Shown here one piece after another: positions 21,490 to 29,852 of a stretch of DNA of 38,204 nt. Numbering within the stretch: the stretch's first letter is position 1; the number at the start of each line of letters is the position of its first letter. Made by a program: the position numbers and the translations under genes. The notes below the pieces were generated by a model. That model saw only the letters and a list, made by a program, of their open reading frames with translations. It made no database searches and was not told the origin of the DNA. Source of the stretch: Bacteroidales bacterium (GTDB taxonomy: Bacteria; Bacteroidota; Bacteroidia; Bacteroidales; VadinHA17); the NCBI GenBank assembly GCA_016936435.1, contig JAFGXX010000068.1, forward strand, positions 1-38,204, in the 5' to 3' direction.

Positions 21490-22338
21490 ATGAAAAAATA
21501 TTTACTCTTTCTGCCGCTTTTCATGCTGGCAGGGTTTCTGAACGGACAGGCTCCATTCCCGTCGGGGGAAGAGATAAAGCAATTCGGCGACTCAAAAACC
21601 TGTGTCGTTCTTGAAGAAGATCTGTTCTCCGCATATAACGTCATCATCCGTGATGCAATGAAGCAATTCTGGACGATAACACCTTTTGAATTCATTGATG
21701 TAGGAGAATTCAATACCAGGAATACTGATAAAAACTATTCCTTTATAGTCCTTACTGAGACAAATTACCAGAAAGACAAGACAGGTTCGGTTTATAAGTT
21801 CATTAATCTTCTCCAGGGAAAGAGAGTTGAAAAGCTCGGACAGATGCCGGAAATATGTGCCGTGCCTCTTGCATATGCCGGAGAGGATGATGTTGAATAC
21901 GGATATAAGCTGGGAGCCATCCTTCAGTTTATTCAGAAGCATGCGCGGCTTATAATGGAAGACCCCTCTAAAACGGGAAGAAAATATCTCAAATATTATA
22001 ATGAGAATGTTCCGGGTCTTTCGGGAAAAACTATACTGGCAATGGAAAAAGACCTGGCTCCCCAGATTAATTCACCTGAGAAAATACAAGCTTATTATTC
22101 GGGGGAAATAGATATAGTAAGTGAAGATGAGATAGTTAAGGCAATAGAGAACAGGAGCCCGGGAGTGGTGATCCTTCATAAAGTAGGGCCTGAAGGTGAG
22201 AAAAGTGATATGGGATATTGTTTCAAAATGCTGATTGGAGCCGATGATGCCGAAATGTATTATTATGATATGCATACCATCAGCAAAGCCAATCCGAATG
22301 GTTTTCTTCCTGCCGATCTTAAACGGATCGGAAAATAG
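21490..22338 (+). CDS. Putative secreted protein of unknown function
   Basis: 'MKKYLLFLPLFMLAGFLNGQ' signal peptide; long open frame directly after the 20724 gene. Confidence 0.78.
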   Translation: MKKYLLFLPLFMLAGFLNGQAPFPSGEEIKQFGDSKTCVVLEEDLFSAYNVIIRDAMKQFWTITPFEFIDVGEFNTRNTDKNYSFIVLTETNYQKDKTGSVYKFINLLQGKRVEKLGQMPEICAVPLAYAGEDDVEYGYKLGAILQFIQKHARLIMEDPSKTGRKYLKYYNENVPGLSGKTILAMEKDLAPQINSPEKIQAYYSGEIDIVSEDEIVKAIENRSPGVVILHKVGPEGEKSDMGYCFKMLIGADDAEMYYYDMHTISKANPNGFLPADLKRIGK

Positions 22339-22389
22339 CCAGGATGCAGCAACGGAAAGAAAAAATCGTCTTTAAATAAAAAAATGATC

Positions 22390-22746
22390 ATGGAGGATAA
22401 TAGAGTTTTAACCGAAGCTGACAGAAACTGGGCGATGCTCTGTCATCTCTCTGCATTTGCAGGTTTTTTCTTCCCTTTCGGAAGTATAATTGGTCCTCTT
22501 ATCTGCTGGCTGTCAAGGAAGGATGAGTCGCTGTGGGTAGATCTTAACGGGAAAGCTTCGATGAATTTCGAGCTCTCAATTTTGCTTTACATGGTTCTCA
22601 CCATCCCTCTTCTCTTTATAATAGTGGGGATACCCATAATCATGTTCCTCTTAACATTCAAAGTTGTGTGCATTATCATTGCAAGCATAAAAGCTTCTAA
22701 AGGTGAAACCTTCAGATATCCGCTTTCCATTCCTTTCATCCAGTAA
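22390..22746 (+). CDS. DUF4870 domain-containing membrane protein
   Basis: 'LTEADRNWAMLCHLSAFAGFFFPFGSIIGPLICWLSRKDESLWVDLNGKASMNFELSILLY' typical DUF4870 pattern. Confidence 0.9.
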   Translation: MEDNRVLTEADRNWAMLCHLSAFAGFFFPFGSIIGPLICWLSRKDESLWVDLNGKASMNFELSILLYMVLTIPLLFIIVGIPIIMFLLTFKVVCIIIASIKASKGETFRYPLSIPFIQ

Positions 22747-22774
22747 TAATTCATAAACGGGTCTCATATTTTAC

Positions 22775-22805
22775 ATCCTGAAAGCTCTCTCTTTCAGGAT
22801 TTTTT
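22775..22805 (+). terminator. Intrinsic terminator after the DUF4870 gene
   Basis: ATCCTGAAAG(22775-22784) CTCTCT CTTTCAGGAT(22791-22800) followed by TTTTT. Confidence 0.9.
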
Positions 22806-22839
22806 ACTATCTTTCTCTTTTACCCCAATTGTTCAGCCC

Positions 22840-23703
22840 ATGGTATCAAAAAAAAGTGAAAAGGAAGAAAAGGCAAAGAAATTCAGTACTGAGGATCTGT
22901 ATCATGATATCAAACCTGAGAAAAAGCAAAAGCTGACCGACAAGGATTACGAAAAGCATCTTCTGAAGCTGGAGATTGAAATGGTAAAGCTTCAGGAATG
23001 GGTGAAGGCCAGGAAGCTTAAAGTAGTTGTGATCTTCGAAGGAAGGGATGCTGCAGGCAAGGGCGGGGTTATAAAAACAATAGCAGGATGTCTGAATCCG
23101 AGGATATGCAGGATAGTGGCTCTCGGTGTTCCCACAGAAAAGGAAAAATCGCAGTGGTATTTTCAGCGTTATGTTGCACATCTGCCTGCGGCGGGTGAAA
23201 TAGTCCTTTTTGACCGGAGCTGGTACAACAGGGCAGGGGTGGAAAAGGTCATGGGATATTGCAGCCCCGAAGAGTATGAGGAGTTTCTCCGTTCCTGTCC
23301 TGAGTTTGAAAAAATGCTCATACGTTCGGGGATTATTCTTGTCAAGTACTGGTTCTCGGTAAGCGACCATGAGCAGGAAAAGAGATTTCAGGACAGGATC
23401 AAGGATCCTACAAAAAGATGGAAGATAAGTCCCATGGATGTCGAATCGCGTGATAAGTGGGTTGAATATTCGATGGCAAAGGACAGGATGTTTTCTTATA
23501 CCGATACAAAGCTTTCACCCTGGTATGTTGTTCATGCCGACGACAAGCGAAGGGCAAGGCTGAATACTATGAGTCATCTTTTGTCTCTGATCCCTTACGA
23601 AGATCTTACGCCGAAGCCATTTAAGCTGCCGCCACTTAAACACGACGTAGCATATGTACGGCCTCCGGTTACCGACCAGACATTCGTTCCGGAACTATAC
23701 TGA
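22840..23703 (+). CDS. ppk2: Polyphosphate kinase 2 family protein
   Basis: Walker A 'FEGRDAAGKGGVIKTIA', Walker B-like 'VLFDRSWYNRAGVE', 'KYWFSVSDHEQEKRFQDRIKDPTKRWKISPMD'. Confidence 0.95.
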   Translation: MVSKKSEKEEKAKKFSTEDLYHDIKPEKKQKLTDKDYEKHLLKLEIEMVKLQEWVKARKLKVVVIFEGRDAAGKGGVIKTIAGCLNPRICRIVALGVPTEKEKSQWYFQRYVAHLPAAGEIVLFDRSWYNRAGVEKVMGYCSPEEYEEFLRSCPEFEKMLIRSGIILVKYWFSVSDHEQEKRFQDRIKDPTKRWKISPMDVESRDKWVEYSMAKDRMFSYTDTKLSPWYVVHADDKRRARLNTMSHLLSLIPYEDLTPKPFKLPPLKHDVAYVRPPVTDQTFVPELY

Positions 23704-23719
23704 AAAAATTATTCCGCCC

Positions 23720-23752
23720 TGACAGCGTCCGGATGTAGGATCGTCAGGGATC
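23720..23752 (+). terminator. Possible stem-loop after ppk2 (CCCTGAC/GTCAGGG)
   Basis: CCCTGAC...GTCAGGG inverted repeat around a ~19-nt loop; no T-tract follows, so termination is uncertain; coordinates approximate. Confidence 0.35.
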
Positions 23753-23786
23753 TCCGCGGAGTTTATCCCGCTCTGCATGACTACGA

Positions 23787-23932
23787 CACGCTTGCCCGCC
23801 GTAACGTAGTGAAGGTGGGATTGCCAGCCTTCGCTACCACCTTCGCTTGTGGCTTCGGTGGTCAAAGAAAGCTACGGCTGGTAAAACATGATTGCACGCT
23901 TGCCCTCCGTAACATAGTGAAGGTGGGATTGC
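23787..23932. repeat. Intergenic repeat element: two 38-bp near-identical direct repeats flanking a long imperfect hairpin
   Basis: CACGCTTGCCCGCCGTAACGTAGTGAAGGTGGGATTGC (23787-23824) and CACGCTTGCCCTCCGTAACATAGTGAAGGTGGGATTGC (23895-23932), 2 mismatches; between them CCAGCC...ACCACC...GGTGGT...GGCTGG. Confidence 0.85.
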
Positions 23933-23935
23933 ATG

Positions 23936-23963
23936 ATTGCACGATTGCACGATTGCACGATTG
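23936..23963. repeat. Tandem octamer (ATTGCACG)x3.5
   Basis: ATTGCACG ATTGCACG ATTGCACG ATTG read directly. Confidence 0.95.
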
Positions 23964-23999
23964 TTTATACTTTTACCGGCAGAATTCAAATTTATCATC

Positions 24000-25373
24000 A
24001 TGGCAAATAAGCCTGGCATACCTAAGGGAACCCGCGATTTCTCTCCTTCTGAGCTGCAAAAGAGAGAATTTATCTTCAATACTGTAAGAGGGGTCTTTCA
24101 GTTGTATGGCTATCAGCAAATTGAAACGCCTGCAATGGAAAACCTGACGACTCTTCTTGGCAAATACGGTGATGAAGGCGACAGGCTTATTTTCAGGATT
24201 CTCAATTCGGGTGATTTCCTGTCGGCTGTCAGCGAAGAAGAAATTTCAACTCTCGGTTCTGCCAGGTTATCTCAGAAGATATGTGAGAAAGGTCTGAGGT
24301 ATGATCTTACAGTGCCTTTTGCCAGATATGTGGTACAGCATCGCGAAGAAATCGTATTTCCTTTCAGAAGGTATCAGATACAGCCTGTGTGGAGGGCTGA
24401 CAGACCGCAGAAAGGAAGATACCGTGAATTCTTTCAGTGTGATGCAGATGTAATAGGCAGTGACTCCCTCCTTAATGAATATGAGCTCATCAGGATCATA
24501 GATGATGTCTTTGAAAAGCTGAACCTGTCGGTGCAGATAAAAGTTAACAACCGCAAGGTACTCGCCGGTATAGCAGAATACATAGGTGAGAGTGCAAGGA
24601 TTACCGACATAACCGTTGCTATCGACAAGCTTGAGAAGATCGGGATAGAAGCGGTAAATGATGAACTGAGGGAGAAGGGTGTTTCTGAGGATGCTGTCAG
24701 GAAGCTGCAGCCTGTTTTTGAGCTTAAAGGACCGATAAGTTCAAGACTTTCAGGGATTGCCGGGATGTTGGCAGGATCTGAAACCGGGCTGCAGGGTATA
24801 TCCGAGCTGCAGACACTCTTTTCATTCATGTCGGAAGGATCTCTTTCTGCTGATGTCGATCTTGATCTTACCCTGGCAAGAGGCCTTAATTACTACACAG
24901 GCGCTATAATTGAAGTGAAGGCGGCAGATGTGGCCATTGGCAGTATATGCGGAGGAGGTCGCTATGATGATCTTACAGGCATTTTCGGCTTGCCTGGTGT
25001 TTCGGGTGTCGGTATTTCCTTTGGTGCCGACAGGATCTATGATGTGATGGAGAAGCTTAATCTGTTTGAAAAAGTTACCGGCTCACCGGCCGATGTGCTG
25101 ATCATTAATTTCGGAGGAGATGAGTTGAAATATGCACTCCGGCTTGCAGCGATGCTAAGGGCAGCAGGGATTAAAACCGCCTTTTATCCCGACGCTGCGA
25201 AACTCAAGAAACAGATGTCATATGCCGACTCGTCAAATATCCCTGTTGTAATCATTGCCGGAGAAGGAGAGATCAAGGCCGGCGAGGTTACACTGAAAAT
25301 CATGTCAACGGGAGAACAAAGGAAAGTCAGCCCCGGCGATATTCCCGGTGAGTTATCGAAGATCGGGATTTAG
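24000..25373 (+). CDS. hisS: Histidine--tRNA ligase
   Basis: '[26 protein letters not shown]', '[14 protein letters not shown]', '[26 protein letters not shown]', '[15 protein letters not shown]'; ATG at 24000. Confidence 0.97.
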   Translation: MANKPGIPKGTRDFSPSELQKREFIFNTVRGVFQLYGYQQIETPAMENLTTLLGKYGDEGDRLIFRILNSGDFLSAVSEEEISTLGSARLSQKICEKGLRYDLTVPFARYVVQHREEIVFPFRRYQIQPVWRADRPQKGRYREFFQCDADVIGSDSLLNEYELIRIIDDVFEKLNLSVQIKVNNRKVLAGIAEYIGESARITDITVAIDKLEKIGIEAVNDELREKGVSEDAVRKLQPVFELKGPISSRLSGIAGMLAGSETGLQGISELQTLFSFMSEGSLSADVDLDLTLARGLNYYTGAIIEVKAADVAIGSICGGGRYDDLTGIFGLPGVSGVGISFGADRIYDVMEKLNLFEKVTGSPADVLIINFGGDELKYALRLAAMLRAAGIKTAFYPDAAKLKKQMSYADSSNIPVVIIAGEGEIKAGEVTLKIMSTGEQRKVSPGDIPGELSKIGI

Positions 25374-25814
25374 TCTTTCTTCGCGCCTTTCCTGCAGTTG
25401 TTTCAGCAGCATTGTTTTAAACTGATTTTCGGCTCTGTAGAACCTGAAGACTTTTATCGGGGGCAGGACTCTTTTTATCTGTTCATGAAATTTAACTGTC
25501 AGATCGCTTTCCCTTACTTCAAGTTCGACAAGTTTGTCACATATGGCTGTAAGTTCTTCATCACCAAGTTTATCAGGTTGCTGGTTCACCCTTCGGTTAA
25601 GTTGTGCCCTCTCGGTCTGTATAGCGGCCCTTTTTCCCTGAAGTTCATTATATAATGGCCAGAATTTAGTGGCTTCGCCAGGTGTCAGATTCAACCTCTG
25701 TGTGAAAAAGGCGATTTTGTAGGATTCCATCCTTTCCATTGCTGGGTTCTGTGCTGAGAGCCAGGGTGTTGCCAGCAAGGCTGTCAGCGCTGATATCAGA
25801 ATTAGTTTTTTCAT
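25353..25814 (-). CDS. Putative secreted/periplasmic protein (Spy/CpxP-like or ECF-cluster-associated)
   Basis: '[22 protein letters not shown]' signal peptide; '[24 protein letters not shown]' LTPxxAxxFWP pattern; third gene after sigma and anti-sigma genes. Confidence 0.75.
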   Translation of the reverse strand: MKKLILISALTALLATPWLSAQNPAMERMESYKIAFFTQRLNLTPGEATKFWPLYNELQGKRAAIQTERAQLNRRVNQQPDKLGDEELTAICDKLVELEVRESDLTVKFHEQIKRVLPPIKVFRFYRAENQFKTMLLKQLQERREERLNPDLR

Positions 25815-25824
25815 GATGCTGTAA

Positions 25825-26247
25825 TTATAACATTTCATATATCTCATCTATCGCAATGTTTTCAGCTAACAGATATTCAATGATTTCACCGCTGCTGATC
25901 TCATCAATCACATACAATGAGGGTGTGGCAGCAACAGTTTCTTCCAGTGTGAGAAGATCGATCTCATGGAGGTAGTTGTCAGTGAACTCCTGAAAGCTTA
26001 GAACAGGCATTTCCATGATACTGTCGCCGCGGTCAAAGTACCTAAGGGCAGCGACGGTAAGTACTGCCAGCGCTGCGATGGATGCGGCAACAGCCATATA
26101 AGGTCTCATCCGGTACAGGAAGCCTGAAGCTTTTGTTTCAGACTCTCTCCCGGCTGTTGATTCGATTATCCTGCCAGTTACTTGTTCAAAGTAATTGTCC
26201 GGTACTCTGAAGGGATTCCTGTCTTTTATGTTTTTAAACTCTTCCAT
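25825..26247 (-). CDS. Putative single-TM anti-sigma-like protein
   Basis: 'NPFRVPDNYFEQVTGRI' N-terminus followed by one TM 'MAVAASIAALAVLTVAAL'; directly downstream of an ECF sigma gene. Confidence 0.65.
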   Translation of the reverse strand: MEEFKNIKDRNPFRVPDNYFEQVTGRIIESTAGRESETKASGFLYRMRPYMAVAASIAALAVLTVAALRYFDRGDSIMEMPVLSFQEFTDNYLHEIDLLTLEETVAATPSLYVIDEISSGEIIEYLLAENIAIDEIYEML

Positions 26248-26279
26248 CGTAATATTAGATGTTAATTGAGTTAAAAAGT

Positions 26280-26867
26280 TTAATCGTTATTCAGCAGGCT
26301 CTGCTCAATTTTTTTCACGGCATGATGGTATGAGGCTTTGAGTGCTCCGCCTGAAGTTCCCAGAACTTTGCTCATTTCCTCATAGGGCATCTCCTCGTAA
26401 TATCTGAGGTTGAACACAATACGTTGTTTCTCAGGTAGTCTGAGTATGGCGTTCTGTAATTTCTTCTGAGCTTCATCGCCGTCGAACCATGAAGCGCCCT
26501 CTTCTGAACTTTCAAGATAGTTACTTATTTCATCGAGAGAGACTGCTGAATTTCTTTTTCTTTTGTTCATTGCAGCAAGAGCTTCGTTTGTGGCTATTGT
26601 ATAGAGCCATGTGTACAGTGAACTTTCATTTCTGAAAGCACCTATATTTTTCCATGCATTCATGAAGGTGTTCTGAAGCGCGTCATCGGCATCTTCGTGC
26701 AGGATAACAAGACGGCGGATATGCCAGTAAAGTCTTCTGCTGTAATGCTCGACAAGCATCCTGAACCCTCTGCCGCTATCCTCTTTCAGCAGGGCTGCTA
26801 TCTCATTATCCTTTCCGGTGACTCCCAAACTGCCTTCTTTAAATTTATTTGATGAAAGATAATACAA
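26280..26867 (-). CDS. RNA polymerase sigma factor, ECF subfamily
   Basis: Region 2 'DADDALQNTFMNAWKNIGAFRNESSLYTWLYTIATNEAL'; region 4 'LPEKQRIVFNLRYYEEMPYEEMSKVLGTSGGALKASYHHAVKKI'. Confidence 0.95.
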   Translation of the reverse strand: MYYLSSNKFKEGSLGVTGKDNEIAALLKEDSGRGFRMLVEHYSRRLYWHIRRLVILHEDADDALQNTFMNAWKNIGAFRNESSLYTWLYTIATNEALAAMNKRKRNSAVSLDEISNYLESSEEGASWFDGDEAQKKLQNAILRLPEKQRIVFNLRYYEEMPYEEMSKVLGTSGGALKASYHHAVKKIEQSLLNND

Positions 26868-26915
26868 AAGGTTTAACTGAGTAAGAGGCAGATTTTACAT
26901 CACTAAACTAAATTG

Positions 26916-26923
26916 TACCTTTG
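26916..26923 (+). promoter_or_regulatory. Candidate -7 box (TACCTTTG) upstream of ychF
   Basis: Exact TAnnTTTG match ~25 bp before the ATG. Confidence 0.5.
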
Positions 26924-26947
26924 CATCGTATCCGAAATTATTTTATT

Positions 26948-28045
26948 ATGGCTTTGCAATGCGGAATTATTGGTATAACAAATGTGGGAAAGACCACGAT
27001 ATTTAATTGTATTTCGAATACTAAAGGAGAAACAAATGCCTATGCCTTCAGTGCAACAAAGTCAAACATCGGGGTTGTACAGGTTCCCGATGGCAGGCTC
27101 TATGAGCTTGAAAAGCATCAGGTTACTGAGAAGATAGTTCAGACTACCGTCGAAATTGTCGACATTCCGGGCCTGGCCAGAGGGTCCAACAGGGGAGAAG
27201 GTGTCGGAAACAAATTTCTGGGCGACATAAGAAATACAGACGCCCTGATCCATGTTCTTAGATGTTTTGATGATGAAAATCTACCTCATATTGACGGTTC
27301 TGTTGATCCTGTGAGGGACCTTGAAACCATTGACCTTGAGCTCCAGGTAAAGGATGTTGAATCTGTTATGAGGAAGATGGAAAGACTTCAAAAGTCATCC
27401 AGGGCAGGCGATAAGGAGGCTCTCCGCGGGCTGGAGGTACTGGAACGCTACAGAGATCATCTGGAGAACTTTAACAACACCCGTACCCTTGATGTCAGTG
27501 ATGATGAAAGGGCTTTTATAGATGATCTTTTCCTTCTTACCATGAAGCCCGTACTGTATGTCTGTAATGTCGACGAAAAATCGGCAGTTAAAGGAAATGC
27601 CTATGTTGAAAAAGTGCAGGATTTCCTCAAAGGCAGAAATGCTGAGATCCTTATAATAGCAGGGGCAACCGAAGCTGAAATAGCCGATCTGGAAAATATT
27701 GAAGACCGCTTGGCTTTCCTTAAAGATGCAGGGCTTGAGGAACCAGGAGTGGATAAGCTCGTGAGGTCGGCCTACAGATTGCTAAATCTTCAGACATTTT
27801 TCACGGTAGGGCCAAAGGAGATAAGGGCATGGACGATAAAGAAAGGAATGACGGCTCAGCAGGCGGCAGGGGTTATTCACAGCGACCTTGAAAGAGGTTT
27901 TATAAGGGCTGAAGTGATGAAGTACAATGATTTTATTGCCCTGGGTTCGGAACATGCATGCAGGGAAGCAGGGAAATTTTACATCGAAGGGAAGAATTAT
28001 GTGGTGGAAGATGGCGATATTCTTCACATCAGGTTCAACGTCTGA
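26948..28045 (+). CDS. ychF: Redox-regulated ATPase YchF (Obg-family)
   Basis: 'GIIGITNVGKTTIFNCIS', 'VDIPGLARGSNRGEGVGNKFLGDIRNTDALIHVLRCF', C-terminal TGS 'FFTVGPKEIRAWTIKKGMTAQQAAGVIHSDLERGFIRAEV'. Confidence 0.97.
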   Translation: MALQCGIIGITNVGKTTIFNCISNTKGETNAYAFSATKSNIGVVQVPDGRLYELEKHQVTEKIVQTTVEIVDIPGLARGSNRGEGVGNKFLGDIRNTDALIHVLRCFDDENLPHIDGSVDPVRDLETIDLELQVKDVESVMRKMERLQKSSRAGDKEALRGLEVLERYRDHLENFNNTRTLDVSDDERAFIDDLFLLTMKPVLYVCNVDEKSAVKGNAYVEKVQDFLKGRNAEILIIAGATEAEIADLENIEDRLAFLKDAGLEEPGVDKLVRSAYRLLNLQTFFTVGPKEIRAWTIKKGMTAQQAAGVIHSDLERGFIRAEVMKYNDFIALGSEHACREAGKFYIEGKNYVVEDGDILHIRFNV

Positions 28046-28047
28046 TC

Positions 28048-29748
28048 ATGTACAAAAGGCTGACCGTTAATATTATTTTCTTTTTGATTTGTTCTTTTTC
28101 AGCTCTTGCGCAGGAGAACACCGGGGATGATCACCTGAGAAATCTGGTAAAGAAATATGGACAGGCAACAGTTACGATTCCTTTCCCCGGTAATCAGGAG
28201 ATGAGTCAGATTTCTTCACGGGTCTCAGTCAGCTCGTTAAGGGGGAAAGAACTCGAGATAGTGCTGTCGCCGGTGACCCTTGAGTGGTTTATATCCTGTG
28301 GATATGAATATACTGTATGCAGTGATACTGTTCCGAAAGGAGTCTTTATGGCTTCTTCTGTCGGGCAGGCTTTGGAATGGGAGACTTACCCGACCTATAT
28401 TCAGTATGATTCCATAATGAGGAGTTTTGCCTCCTTGTATCCGGCTCTTTGTGTTCTGGATACAATTGGAACATCGAACTACGGGAAGCTTGTGCTGGCA
28501 CTTAAGATATCGGACAATGCGTCAGTTGATGAAGATGAACCTGAAGTGTTCTATTCATCAACGATGCACGGCGATGAGACAGGCGGATTCATTCTTATGC
28601 TTCGTCTTGCCGGATATCTGTTACAAAATTACACTACCGACAGCAGGATAAAGAACCTGGCCGACAACCTTGAAATATGGATAAATCCTCTTGCCAATCC
28701 CGACGGAACCTACAGGACCGGGAACATTATTTCGTCACCTACAAGGTTTAATGCAAACGGCTACGATCTTAACCGTAACTTCCCCGACCCTGTTGATGAT
28801 GATCCGGCAAAACAGCTTGAGACCCTCGACATGATGAAATTCATGAAGGAGCATCATTTCGTCTTATCTGCCAATTTTCATGCAGGTGTTGAAGTGGTGA
28901 ATTATCCGTGGGACCGATGGGAGAGGCGTCATCCTGATGAGGAGTGGTTTTACCGTATCAGCCGGAAATATGCCGACACTGTTCATTCTCATGCTGTTGC
29001 AGGCTATATGACATTTATGGAAAATGGTGTCACCAACGGCTGGGACTGGTATTATGTGTATGGGGGGAGGCAGGATTACGTTACATGGGAGTTGCGGGGC
29101 AGGGAGCTTACCATAGAGCTTGACGATACCAAGCTGACACCTGCGTCAAACCTCAATGCTTTATGGGAATACAACTACAGGTCGCTTCTGGACTATCTCG
29201 AAAATGCCCTTGCCGGAGTTCACGGACAGGTTACTGATATTTACAGCGGAGATCCTGTAGCGGCACAGATACTGATCCCCGGTCATGATGCTGATAATTC
29301 AGATGTGTTCTCCGACACGCTTACAGGCAGCTTCATAAGATTTCTTCCGGCAGGCGCATGGACCTTGCAGTTTACGGCAGAAGGTTATAAAAGCAAAACT
29401 GTCACCGTTGATGTGATTAATGATGTATCTCAGTGGATTGATGTCAGGATGGAACCTCTTTTTAATCCCGTTGACACCATCCGCAGGAACACTCTTTTTA
29501 TCTATCCCAACCCTGCAGATTCATATATGAAGGTTGTCCTGCCTGAGTGGCATACAGGTGTTGTAAAAGTTGAAATCTACGGCAGTGCAGGTCAGAAACT
29601 TACCCGGTTTTATGATACCGCTGACAGAAATATTCCGTTAACAATAAATGTAGGGAACCTGCCGGGTGGGGTATATTACATTTCGGTTACCAGCGTGGAC
29701 ACACAAGTTTCTGACAGAGCTAAATTTATTGTCGTACGGCGGAATTAA
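28048..29748 (+). CDS. M14 family zinc carboxypeptidase with T9SS type A sorting domain
   Basis: 'STMHGDETGGFILMLRLAGYL' HxxE; 'WINPLANPDGTY', 'NANGYDLNRNFPDP', 'SANFHAGVEVVNYPWD'; C-terminal 'FIYPNPADSYMKVVL...GGVYYISV...KFIVVR'. Confidence 0.93.
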   Translation: MYKRLTVNIIFFLICSFSALAQENTGDDHLRNLVKKYGQATVTIPFPGNQEMSQISSRVSVSSLRGKELEIVLSPVTLEWFISCGYEYTVCSDTVPKGVFMASSVGQALEWETYPTYIQYDSIMRSFASLYPALCVLDTIGTSNYGKLVLALKISDNASVDEDEPEVFYSSTMHGDETGGFILMLRLAGYLLQNYTTDSRIKNLADNLEIWINPLANPDGTYRTGNIISSPTRFNANGYDLNRNFPDPVDDDPAKQLETLDMMKFMKEHHFVLSANFHAGVEVVNYPWDRWERRHPDEEWFYRISRKYADTVHSHAVAGYMTFMENGVTNGWDWYYVYGGRQDYVTWELRGRELTIELDDTKLTPASNLNALWEYNYRSLLDYLENALAGVHGQVTDIYSGDPVAAQILIPGHDADNSDVFSDTLTGSFIRFLPAGAWTLQFTAEGYKSKTVTVDVINDVSQWIDVRMEPLFNPVDTIRRNTLFIYPNPADSYMKVVLPEWHTGVVKVEIYGSAGQKLTRFYDTADRNIPLTINVGNLPGGVYYISVTSVDTQVSDRAKFIVVRRN

Positions 29749-29772
29749 TAGATCCTTTAAGTTTTTTTAAAC

Positions 29773-29802
29773 TTGCCCGTACGCATAAATCCATTACTTT
29801 TG
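29773..29802 (+). promoter_or_regulatory. Bacteroidota-type promoter (TTG -N19- TACTTTTG) upstream of the PafA-like gene
   Basis: TTG 29773-29775 and TACTTTTG 29795-29802. Confidence 0.55.
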
Positions 29803-29852
29803 AGGCTTTATTAACCCACCGGCACATTCCGGTAGTGTATGTTTTCTGGTAT

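Noticed and set aside
23787-23963. CRISPR array
   Set aside because: Only two 38-bp copies, with 70 bp of internally palindromic sequence between them, plus a gapless octamer tandem repeat; no repeat-spacer periodicity and no cas genes.
23809-24087. ORFs 23809-24087 (+) and 23834-24079 (-) in the repeat region
   Set aside because: Their translations are repeat-derived (e.g. HDCTLALRN...[11 protein letters not shown]) and overlap the hisS start.
29759-29774. AAGTTT...AAACTT inverted repeat after the carboxypeptidase gene as a terminator
   Set aside because: Pure A/T-rich short stem with no downstream T tract; too weak to call, and it abuts the next promoter's -33 element.
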